Shown here piece by piece: positions 8,981 through 20,378 of a DNA stretch of 64,000 nt. The stretch spans positions 124,001 to 188,000 of the forward strand of contig NZ_CP106759.1 of the NCBI RefSeq assembly GCF_025642255.1. Direction: 5' to 3'. The translations under genes were made by a program, and so were the position numbers. Position 1 is the first letter of the stretch. Each line of letters begins with the position of its first letter. The stretch comes from Stenotrophomonas maltophilia. Its GTDB lineage: Bacteria > Pseudomonadota > Gammaproteobacteria > Xanthomonadales > Xanthomonadaceae. The notes beneath the pieces were generated by a model, which saw only the letters and a program-made list of their open reading frames with translations, had not been told where the DNA came from and searched no databases.

Positions 8981-9619
8981 ATGTCAGTGGCAGTAAAGAT
9001 CCTGACCGGCATCCTGCTGGTCTCGGGGGCGGCCTCCGCGTGGGCGGCGCCGGTATTGCCGGCACCACAGGAGTTCTATTTCGACAACGATGCCGCGGCT
9101 GCGCCGATGGTGGTCGTGCAGCAGTCGCAGGGCGATGCTCTGGTGGCGCAGCTGCTCAAGCAGCGCGAGCGTGGCCGGCGCGTGGTGGAAGCGACCGTGC
9201 AGCTGGCCTCGGTGGCGATCGCGCAGGGCCGTACCGAACTTGGCGAGCAGCTGTACCGCGAAGCATTGAAGGATGCCCCGGTGCAGAGCAGCGTCGGTCG
9301 CGGCGTACGCTGGAACTATGGTTGGGACCTGCTGCGGCAGGGGCAGCCGGAGGCCGCGCTGGAGCAGTGGCAGGCCGCCGCCGGCAGTACGCTCAGCAAG
9401 CCGAGCTGGTTGCCGCCAAGCTACGCGTTGGCACTGTGGCGCCTGGGGCAGAAGGAGCAGGCAGTGCAGTGGTACGCCGCTGCCGTGCGCACCGAACCGT
9501 CGCAGTGGAGCGACAGCAGCCGCTACGCGCAGCTGCTGCCGCAGTGGCGCGAGGACGAGCGCGCGTCGCTGGCCGAAGTACAGCAGGCCTGGGCTGCCGC
9601 GCCGCCGGCCTGGCCCTGA
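8981..9619 (+). CDS. Exported tetratricopeptide-repeat protein of unknown function
   Basis: A 212-residue protein with a signal peptide (MSVAVKILTGILLVSGAASAWA, cleavage near A-A). Helical repeats of TPR type follow, for example ELGEQLYREALKDAP, PEAALEQWQAAAG and KEQAVQWYAAAVRTEP. A good AAGAAGGA ribosome-binding site precedes the ATG. It is probably periplasmic and used for protein contacts; I do not recognise a specific family. A hairpin terminator follows at 9630-9652. Confidence 0.75.
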   Translation: MSVAVKILTGILLVSGAASAWAAPVLPAPQEFYFDNDAAAAPMVVVQQSQGDALVAQLLKQRERGRRVVEATVQLASVAIAQGRTELGEQLYREALKDAPVQSSVGRGVRWNYGWDLLRQGQPEAALEQWQAAAGSTLSKPSWLPPSYALALWRLGQKEQAVQWYAAAVRTEPSQWSDSSRYAQLLPQWREDERASLAEVQQAWAAAPPAWP

Positions 9620-11929
<2,310 letters not shown>

Positions 11930-11980
11930 CCGTTCACGCCTGGGCCCTTGCTCCACTCCCCGATTCCATGGATATCCGCG

Positions 11981-12457
11981 ATGCGTGAACTGATCCTGCT
12001 GCGCCATGCCCACGCCGAACCGGCCACCCCGGGCCAGGCCGACCTCGACCGGCCCCTGTCGCCGGTCGGGCTTGCCGAAGCCGAAGCCGCCGGCCGCTGG
12101 CTGAAGGAGAACAAGCTGCTGCCGGATTGCGTGCTGTGCTCGCCTTCGCGGCGGACCCGCGAAACCCTGGAAGCGGTGATGGCGGCCATCGGCTATGTCG
12201 AAAAGCGCCTGGAAGACCGCATCTACGAAGCCACCCCGGGCACCCTGGCGGCACTGGTGGATGAACGCCGCGATCTCGACCGCGTGCTGGTCGTGGGCCA
12301 CAACCCCGGCCTGGAACGGCTGGTGGCCCTGATGACCGAAGGCAGCAGCAGCGATTACCGCGGCATGCCGCCGGCCGGCATCGCGGTGCTCGGCTTCCCG
12401 CGCGAAGCGGCGATCGAGCCGGGCGTGGCCAGCCTGAACGCCTTCTGGTGGCCGTGA
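11981..12457 (+). CDS. sixA: SixA-like histidine phosphatase
   Basis: A 158-residue histidine-phosphatase protein. MRELILLRHAHAE has the RHG-type catalytic arginine-histidine pair, CSPSRRTRET gives the second arginine, and VVGHNPGLE gives the second catalytic histidine. This size and order are typical of SixA, which removes phosphate from histidine phosphotransfer domains. The start is ATG 11981; upstream extensions lack conserved sequence. It is followed four bases later by yceI. Confidence 0.85.
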   Translation: MRELILLRHAHAEPATPGQADLDRPLSPVGLAEAEAAGRWLKENKLLPDCVLCSPSRRTRETLEAVMAAIGYVEKRLEDRIYEATPGTLAALVDERRDLDRVLVVGHNPGLERLVALMTEGSSSDYRGMPPAGIAVLGFPREAAIEPGVASLNAFWWP

Positions 12458-12461
12458 GCCG

Positions 12462-13079
12462 ATGAGCCTGCGGTGGCCCGGCCGCTGCCTGTTGCCCCTG
12501 CTGCTGGCACTCGCCCCGGCCTGGGCGGGCGTGCCCCAGCCAACCACGTTGCCTCCGGTGCGCGCCGATGGCCCCCGCGTGCTGCTGCTCGACAGCCAGC
12601 ATTCGCGCATCGGCTTCGAAGTACGCACCCGCTTCGGGCAGCGCATCGAGGGGGTGTTCCCGCAGTTCGAGGGGCGCATCGAGGTGCTCTCCGACGGCCG
12701 CCACCAGGTGCACCTGAAGATGTTCACCCGGTCGGTGGAGATTCCCGGCAAGGCCCGCTACACCGGCTGGATGCGGGGCGAGGAGTTCTTCGACGCCGGG
12801 CGGCACCCCATGGTGGAGTTCGATTCGCTGCCCTACTGGCCCGACACGGTGGCCGAAGGCGGCGACATCGAAGGCCGTCTGACCCTGCGCGGGGTCAGCC
12901 ATCCTGAATCGCTGCGGGTCGAGAAGGCGCAGTGCGCCCGACCCGGCTATGATTGCGACGTCGTCAGCCGCGGTACCGTGCAACGAGGCCGGTATGGCAT
13001 GGACAGCTGGCAGCTTGCCTTGAGTGACCGAGTGACCTTCGTATTGCGAGCGCGCCTGAGCGAGGCGCCGAAACCGTGA
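12462..13079 (+). CDS. YceI-family exported protein
   Basis: A 205-residue protein with a signal peptide (MSLRWPGRCLLPLLLALAPAWA). The YceI beta-barrel/lipocalin-like fold follows: LLLDSQHSRIGFEVRT, then FDAGRHPMVEFDS and GDIEGRLTLRGVSHPE. Known members bind isoprenoid or other amphipathic molecules in the periplasm. The last four bases overlap the GTG of the next gene (GTGA), indicating coupling to the phospholipase-D lipoprotein. Confidence 0.86.
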   Translation: MSLRWPGRCLLPLLLALAPAWAGVPQPTTLPPVRADGPRVLLLDSQHSRIGFEVRTRFGQRIEGVFPQFEGRIEVLSDGRHQVHLKMFTRSVEIPGKARYTGWMRGEEFFDAGRHPMVEFDSLPYWPDTVAEGGDIEGRLTLRGVSHPESLRVEKAQCARPGYDCDVVSRGTVQRGRYGMDSWQLALSDRVTFVLRARLSEAPKP

Positions 13080-15148
13080 ACCTGCTGCTGCGGGTGCTGG
13101 CGCTGGCAACGGTGTTGCTTGGCAGTGGCTGTGCGTCGCTGTCGCACGCCGAGCGCGACCGTGCCGAAGCGATTGCCGTGCAGGCGCGCTCCACCGAGGT
13201 CGAGTGCCAGCGTGCCGACCGCTGCGCGCAGGAGTCGCCGCTGCGCGCGCTCGCCGGCCGCGCATTCAGCGAGTCCACCGAAACCCGTCCCCGTCATTAC
13301 GCCACCCTGCTGGACGAGGGGGAGGGCGCACTGGTCGCGCGCCTGAACCTGTTGCGCAGTGCCACCCGCAGCATCGATCTGCAGACCTATATCTTCGACA
13401 AGGACGACAGTGCCCGGCTGGTCATCGATGAACTGCTCGCCGCCTCGAAGCGGGGAGTGAAGGTGCGGCTGCTGATCGACCAGCTCTCGGCCATCTCCGA
13501 CCTGCAGATTCTCGGCGCCCTGTCCGGCGCCCACGAGAACTTCCAGCTGCGGGTGTACAACCCCACCTTCGGCAAGGCGCGGCTGAACTACTTCGACTAT
13601 GCCGGCAGCGTGCTGTGCTGTTTCCGCCGCTTCAACCAGCGCATGCACAACAAGCTGCTGGTGATTGATGACGCAATCGGCGTGGTTGGCGGCCGCAACT
13701 ACCAGGACGACTATTACGACTGGGACCGCGAGTACAACTTCCGCGATCGCGACGTATTGATCGCCGGCCCGGAAGTGCGCGAGATGGCGGCCAACTTCGA
13801 TGCATTCTGGCGCGCCCGCCGCAGCGTGCCGGCCGAACGCCTGAACGACGTCGGACGTACGCTGCTGCGCGAGGGCGTGCCGGCCCTGCCGCCCGCCACC
13901 TTCCGCCGTCCCGAGCGGGTGCAGCGGGTCAGCGCGGAGGCCAACGACATGGACTTCGTCACCCGCTCCTTCGTCGACACCGCGTTGCCGGTGGCGTCGG
14001 TGCGCTACGTCGCCGACCTGCCGCGAAAGCATCGGCGCGAAAAGGTCGATGCGCCGCTGGCCAGCCAGCACGTCACCGAGCCACAGCTCGACGCACTGAT
14101 CGCCAGCGCGCAGCACGAAGTGATCCTGCAGACGCCGTACCTGGTGCTGTCCAAACCCGCGCAGACATTGTTCCGCGATCTGCGCAAGCGTCCGCAGCCG
14201 CCGCGCGTGCTGGTGTCCACCAACAGTCTGGCGGCCACCGACAACCCGATCGTCTACGCGCTGTCGTACAAGTACAAGCGGCGCAACATGCGTGAGCTGG
14301 GCTTCAACATCTTCGAATACAAGCCGTTCCCGCTCGATGCGCCGGTCGACTACCGCAACCTGCTGCCGGACCCGATCGAGGCGCCGCCGGGCCAGGACAG
14401 TGGCGGACGCAATCCGTTGATCGGCGGCAGCGCTGCCGGCAGCAATGCCCGCAGCGGCGGCACGTCCACCGCCACCGACGCCACCGCCACCACGAGTGGC
14501 GCCGACGAAGCGCCGGCGGTTTTCCGCCCCCGCACCGGCAGCGCCTACGAGAATGCGCGGGCGCGCCGCCGCGCCGCCGGCAGTGAAGTGGAAACGCGTC
14601 TGCTGCGCACCGAGACGCGGCCCTCGTTCCTGGGCAGCAAGGCGGTCAACAAGCCGCTGCCCGTGACCCGCAAGGGTGCGCGCATGGGGTTGCACGCGAA
14701 GTCGCTGGTGGTCGACCGCCGTATCGGCGTGGTCGGCACCCACAACTTCGATCCACGCAGCGAGAACTACAACACCGAAGGTGCGGTGATCATCGACGAT
14801 CCGGTGTTCGCCGAGCAGCTGGCGCAGAGCATCCTGCGCGACATCCACCCGCAGAACTCCTGGACGGTTGCGCCACGCGCCAAGCCGCCGGTGCTGTCCG
14901 GGCTCAACTACAGCGTCGGCAAGGCCTCCGAGGCGCTGCCGATCCTCGATTTCTGGCCGTGGCGCTACGCCACCGACTACGAGTTCAAGCCGGGTCCGGA
15001 CTGCCCGCAGCCGCTGCCCCGGCAGAGCCCGGACTTCCACCAGTGCTACGTCGCCGTGGGTGACTTCCCTGAAGTCAACGTCGGACCAAAGTGGCTGCTG
15101 GTGCGCATGCTGACCGCATTCGGCGCCGGCCTCGTCCCCATCCTCTGA
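13076..15148 (+). CDS. Phospholipase D-family lipoprotein (cardiolipin synthase-like)
   Basis: A 690-residue protein starting at GTG 13076. The lipobox LLGSGCASL predicts lipid attachment at the cysteine near residue 19. Two HKD motifs are present: HNKLLVIDDAIGVVGGRN (H about 191) and HAKSLVVDRRIGVVGTHNFD (H about 540). The protein is therefore a complete two-domain PLD enzyme. A Gly/Ser/Thr-rich, low-complexity insert (about residues 445-500) separates the halves. It probably handles phospholipids at the envelope; the exact reaction is not shown by the sequence. It is translationally coupled to yceI. Confidence 0.88.
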   Translation: MNLLLRVLALATVLLGSGCASLSHAERDRAEAIAVQARSTEVECQRADRCAQESPLRALAGRAFSESTETRPRHYATLLDEGEGALVARLNLLRSATRSIDLQTYIFDKDDSARLVIDELLAASKRGVKVRLLIDQLSAISDLQILGALSGAHENFQLRVYNPTFGKARLNYFDYAGSVLCCFRRFNQRMHNKLLVIDDAIGVVGGRNYQDDYYDWDREYNFRDRDVLIAGPEVREMAANFDAFWRARRSVPAERLNDVGRTLLREGVPALPPATFRRPERVQRVSAEANDMDFVTRSFVDTALPVASVRYVADLPRKHRREKVDAPLASQHVTEPQLDALIASAQHEVILQTPYLVLSKPAQTLFRDLRKRPQPPRVLVSTNSLAATDNPIVYALSYKYKRRNMRELGFNIFEYKPFPLDAPVDYRNLLPDPIEAPPGQDSGGRNPLIGGSAAGSNARSGGTSTATDATATTSGADEAPAVFRPRTGSAYENARARRRAAGSEVETRLLRTETRPSFLGSKAVNKPLPVTRKGARMGLHAKSLVVDRRIGVVGTHNFDPRSENYNTEGAVIIDDPVFAEQLAQSILRDIHPQNSWTVAPRAKPPVLSGLNYSVGKASEALPILDFWPWRYATDYEFKPGPDCPQPLPRQSPDFHQCYVAVGDFPEVNVGPKWLLVRMLTAFGAGLVPIL

Positions 15149-15158
15149 AGGTGCCCGC

Positions 15159-15593
15159 ATGACCCAGGTGTTCCGCGAAGCCGTATCCCTAGAGCAGCTC
15201 AACGCGCTCAGCCGCAACACGGCCATCGCGTCGCTGGGCATCGTCTTCAGCGCTGCCGGTGAAGACTGGCTGCAGGCCACCATGCCGGTGGACGAGCGCA
15301 CCCGCCAGCCCTACGGCATCCTGCATGGCGGCGCATCGGTGGTGCTGGCCGAGACCCTGGGCAGCAGCGCGGGCAATCTGTGCGTGGAGGCCGGAAAGCA
15401 GGTCTGCGTGGGCCTGGAGATCAACGCCAACCACGTGCGCGCGGTGCGTTCGGGCACCGTCACCGGTACCGCACGCGCGCTGCACGTGGGTCGCAGCACG
15501 CAGCTGTGGGAGATCCGCATCGAGGACGAGCAGGGCCGGCTGGTGTGCATCTCGCGGCTGACCCTGGCCGTGGTGGCTGCCGGCCACGGCTGA
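15159..15593 (+). CDS. PaaI/YdiI-like hotdog-fold thioesterase
   Basis: A 144-residue hotdog protein. LHGGASVVLAETLGSSAG is the conserved active-site helix of the PaaI/YdiI/MenI group, with the glutamate of AET as probable catalytic residue. GLEINANHVRAVRSG is also typical. It is likely to hydrolyse an acyl-CoA, possibly aromatic or 1,4-dihydroxy-2-naphthoyl-like, but the substrate cannot be fixed from sequence. It follows the PLD gene by ten bases. Confidence 0.87.
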   Translation: MTQVFREAVSLEQLNALSRNTAIASLGIVFSAAGEDWLQATMPVDERTRQPYGILHGGASVVLAETLGSSAGNLCVEAGKQVCVGLEINANHVRAVRSGTVTGTARALHVGRSTQLWEIRIEDEQGRLVCISRLTLAVVAAGHG

Positions 15594-15713
15594 GCCCCCG
15601 GCCAGGCCCGCGACAGCGGCGGAACCCAGCGTTCCCCGCCGATTGCCCCGATCTAGCGGATTTATGGCCTGAACCAGCTGGCAGCGATGGCAGCCCTCCG
15701 GTATCGTGCGCGG

Positions 15714-16505
15714 ATGACTTCCCCCACTCCGGCCCCCCGCGGCGGCGTGGCGCGTGTGTGCCGTTACCTGTACCGCGTACCGCTGCTGTTGGTCCACATC
15801 CTCGTGTTCCTGCCGCTCACCCTGCTGGGCATGCTCGCGCCGTGGGCGAACCTGCGCGTGGGCCAGGACCGTCTCGGTGCCAAAGTGGTGAACGCGTGGC
15901 AGGGCGGCCTGATGTGGATCTTCGGTTTCCGCCTGGTGCGCTTCGGCCAGCCGCTGCCCGGCGCGGTGCTGTTCGTCGCCAACCACGTCAGCTGGGTCGA
16001 CATCAGCATCCTGCACAGCCAGCGCATGATGGGCTTCGTCGCCAAGCGCGAGATCGCCGGCTGGCCGGTGGTCGGCTGGCTGGCCGCGCGCGGCCAGACC
16101 ATCTTCCACCAGCGTGGCAACACCGAGTCGCTCGGTGGGGTGATGCAGGTGATGGCCGATCGCCTGCGTGAAGGCAAGGCCGTGGGCGTGTTCCCGGAGG
16201 GGCGCACCCGCGGGGGCCACGAAGTGGGCCCGTTCCACGCCCGGATCTTCCAGGCGGCAGTCGAGACCGGTGTGCCGGTGCAGCCGGTGGCGCTGGTGTA
16301 CGGAACGAAGGGCGACGCGCAGACGATCGTGGCCTTCGGCCCGGGCGAGAGTTTCTTCGCCAATTTCCTGCGCCTGCTCGGTGAGCCGGCGCGACGTGCG
16401 GAAGTGCACTTCCTGGCACCGATCGGTGCCCAGGACCTGGAAGGCCGTCGGCGCATCGCGGAGACCTCGCGCGCGCGCATCGTGGCGGCCATGAGCGGGG
16501 AGTGA
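15714..16505 (+). CDS. 1-acyl-glycerol-3-phosphate acyltransferase-like protein
   Basis: A 263-residue membrane-associated acyltransferase (PlsC family). The start is ATG 15714 (MTSPTPAPRGG). An N-terminal hydrophobic helix (VPLLLVHILVFLPLTLLGML) is followed by motif I NHVSWVD, motif II near GNTESLG, motif III FPEGRTRGG and the later VQPVALVYG. It transfers an acyl chain to a lysophospholipid. Placement between thioesterase and hydrolase genes suggests lipid turnover. Confidence 0.88.
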   Translation: MTSPTPAPRGGVARVCRYLYRVPLLLVHILVFLPLTLLGMLAPWANLRVGQDRLGAKVVNAWQGGLMWIFGFRLVRFGQPLPGAVLFVANHVSWVDISILHSQRMMGFVAKREIAGWPVVGWLAARGQTIFHQRGNTESLGGVMQVMADRLREGKAVGVFPEGRTRGGHEVGPFHARIFQAAVETGVPVQPVALVYGTKGDAQTIVAFGPGESFFANFLRLLGEPARRAEVHFLAPIGAQDLEGRRRIAETSRARIVAAMSGE

Positions 16506-16509
16506 GGCC

Positions 16510-17547
16510 GTGGTGGCCCTGGTCCCGCCACCGCCTGTCGACGCATCCGCGTCGATGCTGACTGCGGCCGATTACCAGCCGCCGCGCTGGCTGCGCAATC
16601 CCCACCTGCAGTCGATGCTCAGTTCCAGCCGCATGCGCCTGCAGCGCGGCCTGCTGCTGCTGGCCGCCACCGGCGCAGTCAGCGAGGAAATGATCCTCGA
16701 TGGTGGCGAGGGCGTGCGCCTGCAGGGCTGGCACAGCCACGTCGAGGGGCGTGAGCCGCGTGGCATCGCACTGCTGCTGCATGGCTGGGAAGGCAGCGCC
16801 GAGTCCAGCTACATGCGCATGGCCGCCGCGCGCATGCTCGAGCAGGGCTTCGACGTGGTGCGGCTGAACTTCCGTGACCATGGCAACACCCATCACCTCA
16901 ACCCCGGCATCTTCCATTCCAACCTGATCGACGAAGTGGTGCATGCCGCGGGCGACGTCGCCCAGCGCTGGCCGCACCTGCCGCTGGTCGCCGCTGGCTA
17001 CTCGCTGGGAGGCAACTTCGTGCTGCGCCTGGCCCTGCGTGCGCCGGCAGCCGGCGTGCCGCTGCTGCGGGTGGCCTCGGTGTGCCCGGTGCTGGACCCG
17101 GCGTTGACCATGGAGAGCATCGAGAACGGCCCGGCGATGTACGACTGGTATTTCCGCCGCAAGTGGACCGTCTCGCTGCGCCGCAAGCGCGACCTGTTCC
17201 CCGAGTTGAGTGATTGCGACGATCGCGTGCTGAAGCTGGACATCCGCGCGCTGACCGCATGGCTGGTCGAGCGCCACACCACCTTCGGTTCGCTGCAGGC
17301 GTACTTCGACGGCTACTCGATTGCCGGTGATCGCCTGTCCGGGCTGCAGGTGCCGGCCGACATCCTGATGGCACAGGATGATCCGGTGATCCCGTATTCC
17401 ACATTCCGCGACTGGCAGCTGCCACGCCAGGCGCATCTGGAAACGGCGTGCTGGGGCGGTCACTGCGGTTTCCTGGAAAACTGGCGTGGTGACGGCTTCT
17501 CCGAGCGCTGGGTGGCGCAGCGCCTGCGGCGGGTTCTGCAGGCCTGA
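16510..17547 (+). CDS. YheT-family alpha/beta hydrolase
   Basis: A 345-residue alpha/beta hydrolase. PPRWLRNPHLQSMLSS is the family N-terminal signature; LLLHGWEGSAESSY is the oxyanion region; GYSLGGNF is the nucleophile elbow. The Asp (AQDDPVIPY) and His (GGHCGFLE) complete the triad. The start is GTG 16510, four bases after the previous stop; ATG 16555 is an alternative. The E. coli homologue has esterase activity on small acyl esters. The physiological substrate is unknown. Confidence 0.87.
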   Translation: MVALVPPPPVDASASMLTAADYQPPRWLRNPHLQSMLSSSRMRLQRGLLLLAATGAVSEEMILDGGEGVRLQGWHSHVEGREPRGIALLLHGWEGSAESSYMRMAAARMLEQGFDVVRLNFRDHGNTHHLNPGIFHSNLIDEVVHAAGDVAQRWPHLPLVAAGYSLGGNFVLRLALRAPAAGVPLLRVASVCPVLDPALTMESIENGPAMYDWYFRRKWTVSLRRKRDLFPELSDCDDRVLKLDIRALTAWLVERHTTFGSLQAYFDGYSIAGDRLSGLQVPADILMAQDDPVIPYSTFRDWQLPRQAHLETACWGGHCGFLENWRGDGFSERWVAQRLRRVLQA

Positions 17548-17603
17548 ACCGGGACCGGCGCGCAGGCCGCTACAATGCGGGTTTGCCCTTGAACCGGACC
17601 GCC

Positions 17604-19673
17604 ATGCAAGACCAGATCATCCAAGCGTTGCGCCAGAACGAGGCCGGCCAGGCCGTGCAGCTGGCCCAGGCGTGGACCCGTGACGAACCCGGCCTGGCCG
17701 CGGCCCACCGCTGGCTGGCGCTTGCGCTGCAGCAGCAGGGCAAGCCCAGCGACGCAATGGACGCCCTGCAGCAGGCGCTGCGGCTGGCCCCCGACGATGC
17801 CCAGCTGCATCTGCAGCATGCCGGCCTGCTGTTGGCGATGCGCGAATACCAGGGCGCTGACGAGGCGCTGCTGCGTACCACCGATCTCAATCCGAACGCC
17901 TTTTCCGCCTACCTGATGCAGGCGCACCTGGCGATCGGCCGCAATGACTTCGACGAAGCCCAGCGCCTGTCGAACTTGGCCGCGCGCGTTGAACCGGATC
18001 ACCCCGATCTGCTGCACATCGACGGCATGATCGCCCTGCGCCGTGACGATCCTGATCGCGCGCTGGTCCTGCTGTCGCAGGCCAACCAGGCCCAGCCGAA
18101 TGATCCGCGCGTGCTGTATGCACTGGGCTTTGCCTATCTGGGCAAGGACATGCTGGCATTCGCCGAGCAGGCCTTCCGCCGCGTGCTGGAGCTCAACCCG
18201 TCGCTGTCGTCCCTGCACGGGCTGGTCGTGCAGCTGGCGTTGCGGCAGGGCAATCTCGAGGCCGCCGCCGAGGCCATGCAGGTGGCGCTGCAGCAGCCAG
18301 GCATGGACCACGCATCGCTGCGGCGCCTGGCCGGTGAGCTGGCGCTGCGCAGCGGGCAGCCCTTGCAGGCGCTGGAACACCTGCTGCCGCTGCTGGAATC
18401 GCAGCCGGCAGACCGGCAGATGCTGCAGCTGCTGCTGATGTCGTGGCAGCGGCTGGGCCGCGAGGAAGAAGCACGCGCACGCCTGGATGCGGCGCTGGAA
18501 AACAACCCGCAGCTGCATGACCTGTGGCTGGCACGCCTGTCGGTGGAAGAGGTGGGCAGCGATGCGGCGGTTGCCGTGGTCGAGCGCTGGATCGAAGCGA
18601 TGCCTGGCCATGTGCCCGCCCTGGAGGCGCGTCTGCGGCTGCACGACATGGCGGGTGAGCACACACAGGCTGAAGGCATCGCAGAACGCATCGTCAGCCT
18701 CGAGCCGGGCCGTGTCAGCGCCGAGTCCCGCCTTGTCGAGGGCCTGCTGCAGCGCGACCCCGCTGCTGCCGTCGCCCGCGTGCAGGCGCTGATCGAACAG
18801 GCCGCGGAGGGCCATCGCGCTGACCTGCGCACCTGGCTGGGCGAGATCCAGGATCGCGCCGGGCAACCGGATGCCGCCCTGGCAACCTGGCTGGCGCTGC
18901 AGGCCGACCAGGCGCCGCAGCGCCTGCCGCTGCCGCCGCAGGCGAAGGCACCGCCGAGCTGGCCGGACAAGGGCAGTGTCGACGAATCCAACACGTCGGC
19001 GCCGATTTTCCTGTGGGGCGCACCGGGTTCGGGTGTGGAGCGCGTGGCGACCGGCCTGGCCGCTGCCAGCCCGGTGTTGCGCAGTGATCGCTACACCAGC
19101 AACCCGCCGGATGACGCGTTCCAGAACTACCACACGCTGCAGGACCTGGCGTCCGGCGTGCTGACGCCGGAGCGGCTGGTGCAGCGCTGGCGCGAGCAGC
19201 TGCCGGCGCGCGGCGTGCAGGGCGACACGATCATCGACTGGCTGCTGTGGTGGGACAACGCGCTGCTGTGGGCCCTGCGCCCGCAGCTGCCGCAGGGCCG
19301 CCTGCTGATCGTGCTGCGTGATCCGCGCGACATGCTGCTGGACTGGGTGGCCTATGGCGCTGCCGCGCCGCTGGCGATGACCTCGCTGGCCGAGGCCGGC
19401 GAATGGCTGGCGCGTGCGCTGGCCCAGGTCGCGACCCTCAACGAGGAAGATCTGTACCCGCATGTGCTGCTGCGGATCGATCACATCGGCAATGATGCGC
19501 AGGCGATGGCCGAGCTGCTGGGACGCCTGTTCGAGCGCCCCATGCCCGTGGCAGCCCAGCTTGGCGTGCCGCGCTTCCCGCCGGGCCACTGGCGCCACTA
19601 CCGCGACGTGATGAGCGCCGCTTTCGCCCAGCTGACACCGATCGCGGTGCGCCTGGGCTACCCGGAAGAGTGA
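17604..19673 (+). CDS. TPR protein with C-terminal sulfotransferase-like domain
   Basis: A 689-residue protein starting at ATG 17604. About residues 1-440 are tetratricopeptide-type helical repeats (for example AHRWLALALQQQGKPSDAMD). From about residue 470 a P-loop-like segment (IFLWGAPGSGVERVATGL) and the later VLRDPRDMLLDW resemble the 5'-phosphosulfate and 3'-phosphate PAPS-binding motifs of sulfotransferases. TPR-sulfotransferase fusions are known but poorly characterised. There is no signal peptide, so it should be cytoplasmic. The usual P-loop arginine/threonine are altered, so activity is not assured. Confidence 0.75.
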   Translation: MQDQIIQALRQNEAGQAVQLAQAWTRDEPGLAAAHRWLALALQQQGKPSDAMDALQQALRLAPDDAQLHLQHAGLLLAMREYQGADEALLRTTDLNPNAFSAYLMQAHLAIGRNDFDEAQRLSNLAARVEPDHPDLLHIDGMIALRRDDPDRALVLLSQANQAQPNDPRVLYALGFAYLGKDMLAFAEQAFRRVLELNPSLSSLHGLVVQLALRQGNLEAAAEAMQVALQQPGMDHASLRRLAGELALRSGQPLQALEHLLPLLESQPADRQMLQLLLMSWQRLGREEEARARLDAALENNPQLHDLWLARLSVEEVGSDAAVAVVERWIEAMPGHVPALEARLRLHDMAGEHTQAEGIAERIVSLEPGRVSAESRLVEGLLQRDPAAAVARVQALIEQAAEGHRADLRTWLGEIQDRAGQPDAALATWLALQADQAPQRLPLPPQAKAPPSWPDKGSVDESNTSAPIFLWGAPGSGVERVATGLAAASPVLRSDRYTSNPPDDAFQNYHTLQDLASGVLTPERLVQRWREQLPARGVQGDTIIDWLLWWDNALLWALRPQLPQGRLLIVLRDPRDMLLDWVAYGAAAPLAMTSLAEAGEWLARALAQVATLNEEDLYPHVLLRIDHIGNDAQAMAELLGRLFERPMPVAAQLGVPRFPPGHWRHYRDVMSAAFAQLTPIAVRLGYPEE

Positions 19674-19683
19674 GGACCGTCCG

Positions 19684-20295
19684 ATGAAACTGAGCAGCCA
19701 CAGCCTGACCAACGGCGCACCGATCGACCGCGAATTCGCCGCCGGCGACACCGCCGGTTTCGCGCCGGACCGCAATCCCCACCTGGCCTGGAGCGATGTG
19801 CCCGAGGGCACCCGCTCGTTCGTGCTGATCTGCGTGGACCCGGATGTGCCGACCGTGCCGGACACCGTCGGCCGCAGCGATATGACGGTGCCACGCGACC
19901 AGCCGCGCTGCGACTTCGTGCACTGGGTGATGGCCGACATCCCTGCCAGCGTGCACGAGATCGCCGCGGGCAGCTGCAGCGATGGCTTCGTGGTCAAGGG
20001 CAAGGCCGCACCGGCCGGTCCGGCCGGCAGCCGGCAGGGCCTGAACGACTTCACCGGCTGGTTCGCCGGCAATCCGGACATGGCCGGTGATTACCTGGGC
20101 TACGACGGCCCGTACCCGCCGTTCAACGACGAGCGGCTGCACCGCTACTTCTTCCGTGTGTTCGCGCTGGACGTGGCCGCGCTGGCGTTGCCGGAGCGCT
20201 TCACCGCCGCGGATGTCCATCGCGCCATGCATGGCCATGTGCTGGCCGAGGCGGCGCTGCACGGCACCTACACGTTGAATCCGGCGCTGGCCTGA
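19684..20295 (+). CDS. YbhB/YbcL-type phosphatidylethanolamine-binding family protein
   Basis: A 203-residue PEBP/Raf-kinase-inhibitor-like protein. NPHLAWSDVPEGTRSFVLICVDPD, the CDFVHWVMADIP ligand-pocket strand, GYDGPYPP and HRYFFRVFALD are family hallmarks. Bacterial members have no settled function and are thought to bind small ligands. It begins ten bases after the TPR-sulfotransferase gene and ends the plus-strand run, with a strong terminator following. Confidence 0.88.
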   Translation: MKLSSHSLTNGAPIDREFAAGDTAGFAPDRNPHLAWSDVPEGTRSFVLICVDPDVPTVPDTVGRSDMTVPRDQPRCDFVHWVMADIPASVHEIAAGSCSDGFVVKGKAAPAGPAGSRQGLNDFTGWFAGNPDMAGDYLGYDGPYPPFNDERLHRYFFRVFALDVAALALPERFTAADVHRAMHGHVLAEAALHGTYTLNPALA

Positions 20296-20316
20296 CCGCG
20301 CAGCGTGTTTCTGCAG

Positions 20317-20337
20317 CGCCGGGCAGTACGCCCGGCG
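20317..20337. repeat. REP-like hairpin
   Basis: CGCCGGGC, loop AGTAC, GCCCGGCG. It resembles a SMAG-type palindrome without the leading GTAG and sits just before the bidirectional terminator. Confidence 0.5.
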
Positions 20338-20345
20338 GCAACGAA

Positions 20346-20371
20346 GAAGGGCGGCCCTGCGGCCGCCCTTC
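20346..20371. terminator. Bidirectional terminator between convergent genes
   Basis: GAAGGGCGGCC, loop CTGC, then the exact complement: an 11-bp stem. It lies between the PEBP stop (20295) and the META lipoprotein stop (20379) and probably serves both. Confidence 0.75.
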
Positions 20372-20378
20372 TGCATGC

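Noticed and set aside
12947..15301. A 784-codon open frame antisense to the PLD and YceI genes
   Set aside because: It is a GC-driven shadow. The plus strand holds proteins with intact HKD motifs and YceI signatures, while the antisense product has only low-complexity Arg/Gln/His-rich sequence.
17460..20081. An 873-codon antisense frame opposite the TPR-sulfotransferase gene
   Set aside because: Same cause: long antisense frames are common at this GC content, and the sense frame has regular TPR periodicity.
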